Shown: positions 10,837 to 20,672, numbered from the stretch's first letter. The stretch is DNA of 63,658 nt from UBA4644 sp900555855 (GCA_052289195.1 DAWAJD010000008.1:1-63658); one strand, 5' to 3'. Notes: a model not told the origin generated them from the letters alone. A program made the numbers and translations.

Positions 10837-12797
10837 TTACCGGTCTTTTTTGGTTTTCTGCGCTTCCTCCTGCTGCCGCCGCAGATCCCGGATCTGGTCC
10901 CGCAGGACGGCGGCATATTCAAACTCCAGCATTTTGGAGGCCTCCTTCATCTGGCGCTCCAGACGGCGGATCTCCTCCTCCATGGCGGAAAGGCTCAGCT
11001 TTTTGCGGCTGGCCTGCGGCAGCTTGGCGGAGGCGTCGTGGGAGATCTCGATGATGTCCCGGACGCTCTTGTAAACGGTCTTGGGGGTGATGCCGTGTTC
11101 CCGGTTAAAGGCGGACTGCACGGCCCGGCGGCGGTTGGTCTCGTCTATGGCCGCCTGCATGGAGGGCGTAACAGTCTCGCCATAGAGGATGACCTTGCCC
11201 TCCGCGTTGCGGGCGGCCCGGCCGATGGTCTGGATCAGCGCGGTCNNNNNNNNNNAGAGACCTCCGGCAGATCCAGCCCCTCCCGCAGCAGATTGATGCC
11301 CACCAGCACCTGAAACTCGCCCAGCCGCAGATCCCGCAGCAGCGTCATGCGCTGGATGGTGTCGATATCATGATGCATATATTTCACCTTGATATTCTGC
11401 TGGGTGAGATAATCCGTCAGATCCTCCGCCATGCGCTTGGTGAGCGTCGTCACCAGGACCCGCTGGTTTTTCGCCTCCCGGGCCTTGATCTCCGCGATGA
11501 GATCGTCGATCTGCCCCTCCGCCGGGCGGACCTCCACCTCCGGATCCAGAAGGCCGGTGGGGCGGATGATCTGCTCCACGATCTGGCTGGAGCGGGAGCG
11601 CTCATATTCGCCGGGGGTGGCGGAGACATAAACCACCTGACCGACCCGCTGCTGAAACTCCTCGAAGCTCAGCGGCCGGTTGTCAAAGGCGGAGGGCAGG
11701 CGGAAGCCGTAGTTCACCAGCATCTCCTTCCTGGCCCGGTCGCCATGGTACATGGCCCGCAGCTGGGGCAGCATCACATGGGATTCGTCGATGAACATGA
11801 GATAATCCTTGGGGAAATAGTCCAGCAGCGTATAGGGCGCGCTGCCCGGCGCCCGGCGGGACATGACCCTGCTGTAGTTTTCGATGCCGGAGCAGAAGCC
11901 GATCTCCCGGAGCATCTCCATGTCATATTCCGTCCGCTGGCGGATGCGCTGGGCCTCGATGAGCTTGTTGTTTTCCTCGAAATATTTGACCCGGGCTTCC
12001 ATTTCCGTCCGGATATCCTGCAGGGCCTCTTCCATTTTGTCCCGGGGTGTGACATAATGGGAGGCAGGATAGATGGCCACATGGTCTACGAAGCGCCGGG
12101 GCGCGCCGGTGACGGGGTTGATCTCCGCGATGCGGTCGATCTCGTCGCCGAAAAACTCGATGCGCAGGGCGTATTCGTCGGTATAGGCCAGATGGATCTC
12201 CAGCGTGTCGCCCCGGACGCGGAAGCGGTTGCGCTCAAAATTGATGTCGTTGCGCTCATACTGCAGCTCCACCAGCTTGGCGCAGAGCTTGTCCCGATCC
12301 CGCTCCTGTCCCACACGCAGGGAGATCACCATATTGGCGTAGTCGATGGGGTTGCCCAGAGAATAGATGCAGGAGACGCTGGCCACGATGATCACATCCC
12401 GCCGCTCGAACAGACTGGAGGTGGCGCTGTGGCGCAGCCGGTCCAGCTCCGCGTTTACATCGGAATCCTTTTCAATATAAGTGTCTGTGGAGGGGATATA
12501 GGCCTCCGGCTGGTAATAATCATAATAGGAAACGAAAAACTCCACTGCGTTTTCCGGGAAAAACTCCCGGAACTCCGAGCAGAGCTGGGCCGCCAGGGTC
12601 TTGTTGTGGGTGAGCACCAGCGTTGGCCGCTGGAGCTGCTGGATCACATTGGCCATGACAAAGGTCTTGCCCGCGCCGGTGACGCCCAGCATGGTCTGCT
12701 CCGGAAAGCCCAGCCTGGCCCCCCGCACCAGCTGCTCGATGGCCTCCGGCTGTCCGCCGGCAGGCTGATAGCTGCTTTTCAAACGAAATTCCGGCAT
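10837..12797 (-). CDS. uvrB: Excinuclease ABC subunit B, interrupted by an assembly gap
   Basis: UvrB, the damage-verification helicase of excision repair. It starts MPEFRLKSSYQPAGGQPEAI behind AGGAGGCG. Walker A is GVTGAGKTFVMANVI, the beta-hairpin region is FFVSYYDYYQPEAY, and the C-terminal UVR domain (LERQMKEASKMLEFEYAAVLRDQI) is intact. Ten N at 11246-11255 break it: the left part ends ...LDLPEVS and the right part resumes TALIQTIGRAARN in another frame. The family has about 15 residues plus two bases between these points, so roughly 47 nt are missing and the apparent frameshift is an artefact of a fixed-length gap. The real gene is very probably intact, about 37 nt longer than drawn. 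Confidence 0.95.
11246..11255. other. Assembly gap (10 N) within uvrB
   Basis: Ten N between codons for LDLPEVS and (E)TALIQTIGR. The reading frame changes across it, which ten bases would not allow in an intact uvrB; comparison with the family predicts about 47 missing bases. Confidence 0.95.
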
Positions 12798-12833
12798 AAG
12801 CGCCTCCTGTCTGATGAAATGTCCTACCCCTCC

Positions 12834-12862
12834 AGTATAGCAGAACATTCGTTCTATTGCAA
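12834..12862 (-). promoter_or_regulatory. uvrBA promoter with embedded LexA (SOS) box
   Basis: Minus-strand promoter TTGCAA, 17-bp spacer, TATACT, 37 bp upstream of the uvrB start. The spacer contains the palindrome AGAACGAATGTTCT (12842-12855), which fits the Bacillus/Clostridia LexA operator GAAC-N4-GTTC. LexA bound there would cover the space between -35 and -10. Confidence 0.88.
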
Positions 12863-12868
12863 GCAAAA

Positions 12869-12889
12869 CAGGCGGCAAAACGCCGCCTG
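12869..12889 (-). terminator. Terminator of the radC-like gene
   Basis: Inverted repeat CAGGCGGC / GCCGCCTG, loop 5 nt; on the minus strand followed by TTTTGCTTGC. It lies between the radC stop and the uvrB promoter. Confidence 0.7.
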
Positions 12890-12919
12890 AAGGAGAAATT
12901 GGCAAAAAAGATCGGAGGG

Positions 12920-13588
12920 TCAGCAATAGCCGCTGTCTGCCAGCGAAACGAAGTCGTGGTCCGCCACGATGATATGGTCCAGCAGACGGATGTCCGCCGC
13001 TTCCAGCGCGGCCTTGATCCGGGCGGTGGTGGAAAGATCCTCCGGCGAGGGCAGGGCCACGCCGCCGGGATGGTTGTGGGCCAGGATCACCGCCGCCGCG
13101 TTGTGTTTCAGGGCGGCGGTGAGCAGCTTGCGCACATTCACCTCGGAGGAATTAAGGCTGCCCTTGTGGAGCACCGTGCAGCTGAGCACCCGGCACTTCC
13201 CGTCCAGACAGGTGAGCAGAACGGTCTCCTCCTGCCGCCCGATGAAGCGGGGCAGCAAAAAGCGCCCCGCCTGCTCGGTGGAAGCCAGGCAGAGATCCTG
13301 CTGCTTCTGGCTGTAATAGACCCGGGTGAGCTCCGGCAGCAGCTTGAGGAAGCCCGCCGTATTTTCGCCGACGCCCTCCACCTGCTGCAGCTCCTGCGCC
13401 GAGGCGTCCAAAACGCCGGCCAGACTGCCGAAATCGTCCATCAGCCGGTGGGCCAGCTCGTTGGTATCCTTCCGCGGGATGGCATAAAACAGCAGCAGCT
13501 CCAGAATATTGTGCTCGTCAAAGCCGTCCAGCCCTTCCCGCAAAAAGCGCTGGAGCAGCCGCTGCCGGTGTCCGTCGTGCAGACCCAT
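12920..13588 (-). CDS. radC: RadC-family JAMM/MPN+ domain protein
   Basis: A 222-residue RadC/YeaB protein. A helix-hairpin-helix-like N-terminal part (ELQQVEGVGENTAGFLKLLPEL) precedes the JAMM metalloprotease-like domain. The metal motif is present: Glu in NSSEVNVRKLL, HNHPGG, and the downstream Asp after SPEDLS. Despite the gene name, a role in DNA repair is not established for the family; members are often near mobile DNA. Here it lies between uvrBA and a divergent secreted glycosidase gene, only 35 bp from that gene's start. Confidence 0.9.
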   Translation of the reverse strand: MGLHDGHRQRLLQRFLREGLDGFDEHNILELLLFYAIPRKDTNELAHRLMDDFGSLAGVLDASAQELQQVEGVGENTAGFLKLLPELTRVYYSQKQQDLCLASTEQAGRFLLPRFIGRQEETVLLTCLDGKCRVLSCTVLHKGSLNSSEVNVRKLLTAALKHNAAAVILAHNHPGGVALPSPEDLSTTARIKAALEAADIRLLDHIIVADHDFVSLADSGYC

Positions 13589-13623
13589 GCGGGTCTCCCC
13601 CTTTCTCTTTCTATGGAGGTTTT

Positions 13624-15432
13624 ATGAAAAAACTGATCAAGCTCGGTTTGCTGTTTGCATTGCTGTGCGCCCTGGGGGCGCTGACGCTGCCCGTCCACGG
13701 AGCCTCGCTGGAGCTGCGGGGCGTCTGGGTGAGCACAGTCTACGGTCTGGACTGGCCCTCCGCCCCGGGGCTTTCTGCCGCTGCCCTGCAGGCGGAGGCG
13801 GAGACCGTGGTGAAAAACGCAAAGGACTGGGGCATGAACGCCATCTTCCTGCAGGTGCGGCCCTGTGCCGACGCGCTGTATGTCTCGGAGACGGAGCCCT
13901 GGAGCCAGTGGCTCTCCGGCGTTCAGGGGCAGGCGGCCGACGGGGGCTTTGATCCGCTGGAATGCTATTTGCAGCTGTGCCGGGAGGCGGGTCTGCAGCT
14001 CCACGCCTGGATCAACCCTTATCGGATCACCCGCAAGGCGGCGGAGAGCCGGGAGCAGGCCTTTGCCCAGCTCTGCCCAGAGCATCCGGCCCGGCAGCAG
14101 GCGGAATGGGTGGTGTTTCACACCGATGGCTGTCTTTATTACGATCCCGGCCGGCCGGAGGTGCGGCAGATGCTGCTGTCGGTGGCAGAAGAGCTGCTGC
14201 AGCGCTATCCGGTGGACGGGCTGCATCTGGACGATTATTTTTACCCCGGCAGCGACTTTGCCGATGAGGAGACCTTCCGGAACTATGGTGGGGATTATGA
14301 GAGCGTGGGCGATTTTCGCCGGGCATCGGTGACCGGGCTGGTGGCCGCGCTGGGCGAGCTGACCCACCGGGTGCGGCCCGGCGCGGTGTTCGGCGTCTCG
14401 CCGGCAGGCATCTGGGCCACGGCCGACCACGATCCGCTGGGGGCGGAGACCCGGGGCGGGCAGTCCTACTACGATCATTATGCGGATTCCCGCCGGTGGG
14501 TCCGGGAGGAGCTGGTGGATTATATCATCCCCCAGATCTATTGGGAGATCGGAGCCGCCTCCGGGGAATACCAGACCATGCTGGACTGGTGGAGCGGCGT
14601 CGCCCGGGATACGCAGGTGAAGCTCTATATCGGCCTTGCGGCCTATAAATCCGCCCAGGCGGAGGAAGGCTCTCTCTGGTATGGCAGCGACGAGCTGCTG
14701 CGGCAGCTGAGCCGCATCCGGCTTTCTGATGTGGCCTGCGGCGCAGTGCTGTTTCGCTACGGATCGGTGCTGGGCCAGCCGGCGGAGGACGGCGTCCGTC
14801 AGGCCTTTTCGCAGGAGACCGGCGCCGTCCCTGCGGCGGCGGCAAAGCCCGTCTATGCGGGGGACTACGGCGACTGCGCCGTCCTTTCCGGCGCGCGGGC
14901 TGCGCTGCGCTATGCGGCCCCGGCCCGGAGCCAGGTGACGGCCTTCTGGGGCAGTGGCTGGGCCCGGCTGCGCAGCGACGGACAGGGCCGCTATACCGGC
15001 CGCATCCCGGCGGAGGCCCCCTACAACTGCGAGAGCGTCACCCGTCCGGTGCTGTTTTGCACCCAGCGGAACGGGGTGGTCTCCGTAGAGCTTTCCGCCT
15101 TTACGCTGACGGCGGTGCGGCCGGAGCAGAGGGCGGAGGTGCGCTCCGTCACTGGGCAGGAAACGGCCGGGGGGCATCAGCTGAGCTTTGCGCTTTCCGG
15201 GCCGTGCGCTGCCGCCGTCCGCTGCAGCGGCGATGTGCTGCAGGTGTCTCTGCAGCCCTGCGGGGGAGAGCCGGTCCCGGTGCAGGACAGCTGGCTGCGC
15301 CACAGCTCCGCCCTCCGGCAGGAGGAGACGCTTTTCTGGCGGCTGGTGCTGCCCGATACCGGCGGAAGCTGGCAGGCAAGGCTCCAATGGGAGGAGCGCC
15401 GGCTGGTGATCACCGTCACGGAAAGCTCCTGA
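13624..15432 (+). CDS. Secreted GHL10 (glycosyl-hydrolase-like family 10, YngK-type) protein
   Basis: A 602-residue exported protein: an N-terminal signal peptide (KKLIKLGLLFALLCALGALT) ending near HGASLELRG. The domain is the GHL10/DUF187 TIM barrel: RGVWVSTVYGLDWPS, GMNAIFLQVRPCADALY, LQLHAWINPYRI, VDGLHLDDYFYPG and DYIIPQIYWE. These are the conserved blocks of YngK-like putative peptidoglycan or sugar hydrolases. The C-terminal 200 residues are beta-rich and unassigned. The RBS TGGAGG is 5 bp before the ATG. Substrate is unknown; wall glycan is the usual guess. Confidence 0.88.
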   Translation: MKKLIKLGLLFALLCALGALTLPVHGASLELRGVWVSTVYGLDWPSAPGLSAAALQAEAETVVKNAKDWGMNAIFLQVRPCADALYVSETEPWSQWLSGVQGQAADGGFDPLECYLQLCREAGLQLHAWINPYRITRKAAESREQAFAQLCPEHPARQQAEWVVFHTDGCLYYDPGRPEVRQMLLSVAEELLQRYPVDGLHLDDYFYPGSDFADEETFRNYGGDYESVGDFRRASVTGLVAALGELTHRVRPGAVFGVSPAGIWATADHDPLGAETRGGQSYYDHYADSRRWVREELVDYIIPQIYWEIGAASGEYQTMLDWWSGVARDTQVKLYIGLAAYKSAQAEEGSLWYGSDELLRQLSRIRLSDVACGAVLFRYGSVLGQPAEDGVRQAFSQETGAVPAAAAKPVYAGDYGDCAVLSGARAALRYAAPARSQVTAFWGSGWARLRSDGQGRYTGRIPAEAPYNCESVTRPVLFCTQRNGVVSVELSAFTLTAVRPEQRAEVRSVTGQETAGGHQLSFALSGPCAAAVRCSGDVLQVSLQPCGGEPVPVQDSWLRHSSALRQEETLFWRLVLPDTGGSWQARLQWEERRLVITVTESS

Positions 15433-15500
15433 GCCTTTGCTCCCATTATGCCACGATCCCGCCGGCTTTTCAATGAAAATCTGCCCTGCCGCCGGGGGAT

Positions 15501-15529
15501 TTGACAGCGGCGGCTTTTTCGGATAAACT
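15501..15529 (+). promoter_or_regulatory. Promoter of the parE-parC operon
   Basis: TTGACA, 17-bp spacer, TAAACT, about 40 bp upstream of the parE start at 15568. Confidence 0.75.
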
Positions 15530-15567
15530 ATATGGGTCCGAATCATGAAAACAGCAGGAGGGTCTTT

Positions 15568-17568
15568 ATGGCGAAGTCTGCGCACCGCTACGACAACGAA
15601 AGCATCTCCGCCCTGAAGGGGGCGGACCGGGTCCGCAAGCGCCCGGGGGTCATCTTTGGCTCCGACGGGCTGGAGGGCTGCGAGCATGCTTTTTTTGAGA
15701 TACTGTCCAACTCCATCGACGAAGCCCGGGAGGGCTATGGCAGCGAGATCCATGTGACCCGCTATCTGGATCATTCCATCCGGGTGGAGGACTTCGGCCG
15801 GGGCATGCCGCTGGATTATAACGAAAAGGAGCAGCGCTACAACTGGGAGCTGATCTACTGCGAGCTTTATGCCGGCGGCAAATACAGCAACGACAGCGGC
15901 GAAAACTATGAATACTCTCTGGGCCTCAACGGCCTGGGCGCCTGCGCCACCCAGTATTCCTCGGAGTTTTTTGATGTGATCTCCCGGCGGGACGGTTATG
16001 AATACCGCCTGCACTTTGAACGGGGAGAAAACCGCACCGACGCCCCAAACGGCATGATCAAGACGCCCTATGCGGGCAAAAAAACCGGCACCGTCCAGCA
16101 TTTCAAGCCGGATATTCAGGTGTTTACCGACATCGACATTCCTCTGGCCTTTTATCAGGAGACGCTCAAGCGGCAGGCTGTGGTCAACGCGGGCCTGCGG
16201 TTCATTCTGAAGGACGAGACCGGGCCGGATCGATTTGAGACCTATGAGTTTCTCTATGAAAACGGCATCCGGGATTATGTGGCGGAGCTGGCAGGGGAGA
16301 CGGCTCTCACCGCGCCCCGATATTTTAAGACGGAGCGCACCGGCCGCGACCGGCCGGACAAGCCGGAATACCGGGTGAAGGTGGAGGCGGCCTTCTGCTT
16401 TTCCAACGCCGCGCCGCTGATCGAATATTACCACAATTCCTCCTTCCTGGAGCACGGCGGCGCCCCGGACAAGGCGGCCCGCTCCGCCTTTGTTTCTGCG
16501 ATAGATGCTTATCTGAAAAAAACCAATAAATATCAGAAAAACGAGAGCAAGGTGGGCTGGAACGATATTTCCGACAGCCTGATCCTTGTGACCAACGGCT
16601 TTTCCACCTATACCTCCTACGAGAACCAGACGAAAAAGGCCATCACCAACCGGTTCATTCAGGAGATGATGACGGAGTTTCTCCGCTCCTCGCTGGAGGT
16701 CTATTTCACGGAAAACCGGCAGGAGGCCGACCGGATCGCCGATCAGGTCCTGGTGAACAAGCGGGCCAGAGAGCAGTCGGAGCGCACCCGCCTGAGCCTG
16801 AAGAAAAAGCTCTCCGGCACGCTGGACATCACCAACCGCGTCCAGAAGTTCGTGGACTGCCGCACCAAGGATCCCGCCCGGCGGGAGCTTTATATCGTGG
16901 AGGGCGATTCGGCCCTCGGCTCCGTCAAGCAGGGGAGAGACGCGGAATATCAGGCCATCATGCCCGTCCGCGGCAAGATCCTCAACTGCCTGAAGGTGGA
17001 ATATGACCGGATCTTCAAAAGCGAGATCATTACCGACCTGCTGCGGGTGCTGGGCTGCGGCGTGGAGGTCAAGAGCCGGGTCAAGGATATCAATTCCTTT
17101 GATCTTTCCGCCCTGCGCTGGAACAAGATCATCATCTGCACCGATGCCGACGAGGACGGCTATCAGATCCGCACGCTGATCCTGGCCATGCTTTACCGGC
17201 TGACGCCCACCCTCATCGACCGGGGCTATGTCTATATCGCGGAATCCCCCCTTTACGAGATCACCTGTAAGGGCCGGGAAACACCCTATTTTGCCTATAA
17301 CGACAAGGAAAAGGACGCGCTGGTCCAGAAGCTGGCAGGAAAAAAGCTCACCATCATGCGCTCCAAGGGCTTGGGTGAAAACGAGCCGGAGATGATGTGG
17401 GAGACTACCATGAACCCGGAGACCCGGCGGCTCATCAAGGTCCTGCCCGGGCAGGCGGAGGAGACCGCCCGGATGTTTGACATCCTGCTGGGCGACAATC
17501 TGGCGGGCCGGAAGGATTATATCGCGGAAAACGGTGCGAAATATCTGGATCTGGCGGATATTTCCTGA
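15568..17568 (+). CDS. parE: Topoisomerase IV subunit B-like ATPase (type IIA)
   Basis: A 666-residue GyrB/ParE-family subunit. The GHKL ATPase has FEILSNSIDEAREGYG, the DFGRGMPLD box and NGLGACATQYSSEFF. The TOPRIM domain carries YIVEGDSALGSVKQGRD, PVRGKILNCLKVE and the metal-binding DADEDGYQIRTL. Two positions deviate from common ParE/GyrB: EGDSALG in place of EGDSAGG and DEDG in place of DVDG. This marks the divergent Clostridia topoisomerase IV-like class rather than the housekeeping gyrase. The ATG follows GGAGGGTCTTT; 17 bp separates it from parC. Confidence 0.92.
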   Translation: MAKSAHRYDNESISALKGADRVRKRPGVIFGSDGLEGCEHAFFEILSNSIDEAREGYGSEIHVTRYLDHSIRVEDFGRGMPLDYNEKEQRYNWELIYCELYAGGKYSNDSGENYEYSLGLNGLGACATQYSSEFFDVISRRDGYEYRLHFERGENRTDAPNGMIKTPYAGKKTGTVQHFKPDIQVFTDIDIPLAFYQETLKRQAVVNAGLRFILKDETGPDRFETYEFLYENGIRDYVAELAGETALTAPRYFKTERTGRDRPDKPEYRVKVEAAFCFSNAAPLIEYYHNSSFLEHGGAPDKAARSAFVSAIDAYLKKTNKYQKNESKVGWNDISDSLILVTNGFSTYTSYENQTKKAITNRFIQEMMTEFLRSSLEVYFTENRQEADRIADQVLVNKRAREQSERTRLSLKKKLSGTLDITNRVQKFVDCRTKDPARRELYIVEGDSALGSVKQGRDAEYQAIMPVRGKILNCLKVEYDRIFKSEIITDLLRVLGCGVEVKSRVKDINSFDLSALRWNKIIICTDADEDGYQIRTLILAMLYRLTPTLIDRGYVYIAESPLYEITCKGRETPYFAYNDKEKDALVQKLAGKKLTIMRSKGLGENEPEMMWETTMNPETRRLIKVLPGQAEETARMFDILLGDNLAGRKDYIAENGAKYLDLADIS

Positions 17569-17585
17569 AAGGAGGGGCGGTTTTG

Positions 17586-19763
17586 ATGAACGAAAAGCAC
17601 TATATGGAGCAGGAAATCCCGGTAACGCTGGAGAGCAACTATATGCCCTACGCCATGAGCGTCATCGTCTCCCGGGCCCTGCCGGAGATCGACGGCTTCA
17701 AGCCCTCCCACCGGAAGCTGCTCTATACCATGTATAAGATGGGCCTGCTCACCGGGCCGCGGACCAAATCGGCCAATGTGGTGGGCCAGACCATGAAGCT
17801 CAATCCCCACGGCGACGCCGCCATCTACGACACGCTGGTCCGTCTCAGCCGGGGCAACGGCTCGCTGCTGATGCCCTTTGTGGATTCCAAGGGGAACTTC
17901 GGCAAGGTCTATTCCCGGGATATGGCCTGCGCCGCCCCCCGGTATACGGAGGTCAAGCTGGACAGGTTCTGCGCCGAGCTGTTTTCCGATATGGACAATG
18001 ACGCGGTGGACTTCGTGGACAATTACGACGGCACCATGCAGGAGCCTGTCCTGCTGCCCACGACCTTTCCCAATATTTTGGTAAACCCCAATCTTGGCAT
18101 CGCCGTGGGTATGGCCTGCCAGACCTGCGGCTTCGACCTGAACGAGGTTTGCCGCACGGCCATTGAGCGCATCAAAAATCCGGAGCATGACCTGCTGAGC
18201 ACGCTGCTGGCGCCGGATTTTCCCACCGGTGGCCAGCTGATCTATGACCGGGCCCAGCTGGAGGAGATCTATCGCACTGGCCGGGGCTCCTTCCAGGTGC
18301 GGTGTAAATGGGAATACTTCAAGACGGGCAACCTGATCGAGGTCACGGAGATCCCCTACACCACCACCGTGGAGGCCATCATCGACAAGATCGCCGACCT
18401 GATCAAGAGCGGCAGGGTCCGGGAGATCTCCGACCTGCGGGACGAGACGGATAAAAACGGCTTGAAGCTCACCATCGACCTGAAGCGGGGCACCGACCCG
18501 GACAAGCTTATGGCCAAGCTGCTCAAGCTCACCCCTCTGCAGGATGGCTTTTCCTGCAATTTCAATATCCTCATCGGCGGCATGCCCCGGGTGATGGGTG
18601 TGGGCGAGATCCTGGACGAATGGACCGCCTGGCGCACGGAGTGTATCCGCCGGAAGGTCTATTACGACCTGCAGAAGAAAAAAGCCCGGCTGCATCTGCT
18701 GCGGGGCTTGAAAAAGATCCTGCTGGACATCGACAAGGCCATCGCCATTATCCGGGATACGGAGGAGGACGCGGAGGTCATCCCCAATCTGATGATCGGC
18801 TTTGGCATCGACGAGCAGCAGGCGGATTTTATTGCGGAGATCAAGCTGCGCAACATCAATAAAGAGCATATTCTCAAGCGCCTGCAGGAGACCGATGCGC
18901 TGGAGCAGGAGATCGACCGGCTGGAGGAGCTTCTGGAGAGCCGCCGCAAGCTGCAAAAGCTGCTGATCTCCGAACTGGAGCAGGTCATTCGCAAATATCC
19001 CACCAAGCGGCATACGGGCATCGTCTATGCAGATCAGGTGGAGCAATATGACGAGAGCCAGCAGATCGAGGATTATCCCGTTACCGTCTTCCTCTCCCGG
19101 GAGGGCTATTTCAAAAAAATCGTGCCGCAGTCGCTGCGGGTGAGCAGCGAGCAGAAATATAAGGAGGGCGACGGCCTGCGCCAGAGCATGGAGACCTCTA
19201 ACAAGGCGGAGCTGATCCTGCTGACCAACCGGGCGCAGGCCTATAAGGTCCGCCTGTATGAGTTCGAAGATACGCGGGCCAGCGCCTTGGGCGATTATCT
19301 GCCCCAGAAGCTGGGCATGGACGAGGGAGAGGCCCCGGTCTTTGCGCTTTTGCCGGGGGATTATTCCGGCAACCTGATCTGCGTCTTTGAAAACGGCAAG
19401 CTGGCCAAGGTGGAGCTTTCTGCCTTTGCCACCAAGTCCAACCGCCGCAAGCTCACGGGGGCCTACTGCGACAAGTCGCCGCTGGTGGCGGCCTTCCACG
19501 CCTTGCCTGATGTGGAGCTGGCGCTTTATACCCAGTCAAGGGCGCTGATTGTCAACACCGCTCTGCTGCAGGCCAAGACCACTCGCGCCACCCAGGGCGT
19601 GGCGGTGATGACGCTGAAGAAGAATCAACAGGTCCTCCGGGCCGCTTTGGCAGAGGGCTCCGGCATTGAAAACCCCGCCCGCTACCGGATCCGCACCCTC
19701 CCCGCCGCAGGGGCCCTGCTGAAGGAGGAGGATTCGCCGGACAAGCAGCTTTCGCTGCTGTAA
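17586..19763 (+). CDS. parC: Topoisomerase IV subunit A-like (type IIA), GyrA-box absent
   Basis: A 725-residue GyrA/ParC-family subunit that cleaves and rejoins DNA with the parE product. Catalytic Tyr is in the APRYTEVKL block. The QRDR reads NPHGDAAIYDTLVRL: Ala sits at the place of GyrA Ser83/ParC Ser80, the key fluoroquinolone contact, while the Asp at the position of Asp87 is kept. GKVYSRDMACAAPRY differs from the usual GSRDGDxAAxxRY block. The C-terminal domain lacks the GyrA box, arguing for a decatenating enzyme rather than a gyrase. RBS AAAGGAGGGG precedes the ATG. Confidence 0.92.
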   Translation: MNEKHYMEQEIPVTLESNYMPYAMSVIVSRALPEIDGFKPSHRKLLYTMYKMGLLTGPRTKSANVVGQTMKLNPHGDAAIYDTLVRLSRGNGSLLMPFVDSKGNFGKVYSRDMACAAPRYTEVKLDRFCAELFSDMDNDAVDFVDNYDGTMQEPVLLPTTFPNILVNPNLGIAVGMACQTCGFDLNEVCRTAIERIKNPEHDLLSTLLAPDFPTGGQLIYDRAQLEEIYRTGRGSFQVRCKWEYFKTGNLIEVTEIPYTTTVEAIIDKIADLIKSGRVREISDLRDETDKNGLKLTIDLKRGTDPDKLMAKLLKLTPLQDGFSCNFNILIGGMPRVMGVGEILDEWTAWRTECIRRKVYYDLQKKKARLHLLRGLKKILLDIDKAIAIIRDTEEDAEVIPNLMIGFGIDEQQADFIAEIKLRNINKEHILKRLQETDALEQEIDRLEELLESRRKLQKLLISELEQVIRKYPTKRHTGIVYADQVEQYDESQQIEDYPVTVFLSREGYFKKIVPQSLRVSSEQKYKEGDGLRQSMETSNKAELILLTNRAQAYKVRLYEFEDTRASALGDYLPQKLGMDEGEAPVFALLPGDYSGNLICVFENGKLAKVELSAFATKSNRRKLTGAYCDKSPLVAAFHALPDVELALYTQSRALIVNTALLQAKTTRATQGVAVMTLKKNQQVLRAALAEGSGIENPARYRIRTLPAAGALLKEEDSPDKQLSLL

Positions 19764-19786
19764 ATGGAATAAGGGAGGCTTGAACC

Positions 19787-20311
19787 ATGGAAAAACAGAG
19801 TAAAAACAGCCGTCTGGTGCGGGAGATCCTGCAGGATGTGCAGCGGGACATGACGGACGAGGAGATCCTGTCGCTGTTGGCCGGCAGCAAGGTCTCCATA
19901 AATCCCGCAAAGGAAGCGGGCAAGGCAGCCTCCTTCGGTCAGCGTGCGGCCGATGGCATTGCCCGGTTTGCCGGGAGCTGGGGCTTCATTTTCTCCTTTG
20001 TGGGTGTTTTACTGGGCTGGATGGGGCTGAATATCGCCATGGCCGCCGGAGCCTTCGATCCCTATCCCTTCATTCTGCTGAATCTGGTGCTTTCCTGCGT
20101 GGCGGCCATTCAGGCGCCGCTGATCATGATGAGCCAGAACCGGCAGGAGGAAAAGGACCGCCGCCGGGCGGAAAACGACTATAAGGTCAACCTCAAGACC
20201 GAGATCCTCATCGAGGACCTGCACAACAAGCTCAACCGGGTCCTGACGCAGCAGGCCGCGCTGCAGAAGCGGCTGGAGACGCTGGAAAAGACGCCGGAAG
20301 CAAAAAAATAG
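19787..20311 (+). CDS. DUF1003 membrane protein
   Basis: A 174-residue protein with two membrane helices (SWGFIFSFVGVLLGWMGLN and PFILLNLVLSCVAAIQAPLI) separated by a short hydrophilic turn, followed by MMSQNRQEEKDRRRAENDY, the conserved DUF1003 segment, and a C-terminal coiled-coil-prone region. It begins 23 bp after parC and probably lies on the same transcript. Family function unknown. Confidence 0.9.
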   Translation: MEKQSKNSRLVREILQDVQRDMTDEEILSLLAGSKVSINPAKEAGKAASFGQRAADGIARFAGSWGFIFSFVGVLLGWMGLNIAMAAGAFDPYPFILLNLVLSCVAAIQAPLIMMSQNRQEEKDRRRAENDYKVNLKTEILIEDLHNKLNRVLTQQAALQKRLETLEKTPEAKK

Positions 20312-20417
20312 CCCCGCAGGGGGAAGATCGGGCTCTTTTTGGAATAAGTTCTGGAATTTTCGGGTAATATCAGAGTAAGAAGCCGGAAAAGCATCCGGAA
20401 CAGAGAGGAGCCTCCCT

Positions 20418-20672
20418 ATGCAGACTTTGCAGCAGAAACGGTCCGGGCGCGCCGCCCGGCAGGCCCAGGAGACAGAGCGGCAGTCGCTGCTGGCGGAATA
20501 TTACGATACCCTGCTGCAGCTGCGGCAGGTCCGCGCCGCCTTTCAGCAGGTGACCGATCCGGAGCTGATCTCCGCCTGCGTCTATGAGATGAACGCCCTG
20601 CAGCAGCGCTATACCTACCTGCTCCAGCGGATGAAGCGGGAAAAGGTCACCTGCCTGCAGGTCCTTCGCTGA
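20418..20672 (+). CDS. DUF2508 family small protein
   Basis: An 84-residue soluble protein with the DUF2508/YaaL signature: a region ending VTDPELISACVYEMNALQQRY and a basic helix before and after. In Firmicutes the family often sits next to recR/bofA; that neighbourhood is absent here. RBS AGAGGAG lies 6 bp before the ATG. Confidence 0.8.
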   Translation: MQTLQQKRSGRAARQAQETERQSLLAEYYDTLLQLRQVRAAFQQVTDPELISACVYEMNALQQRYTYLLQRMKREKVTCLQVLR

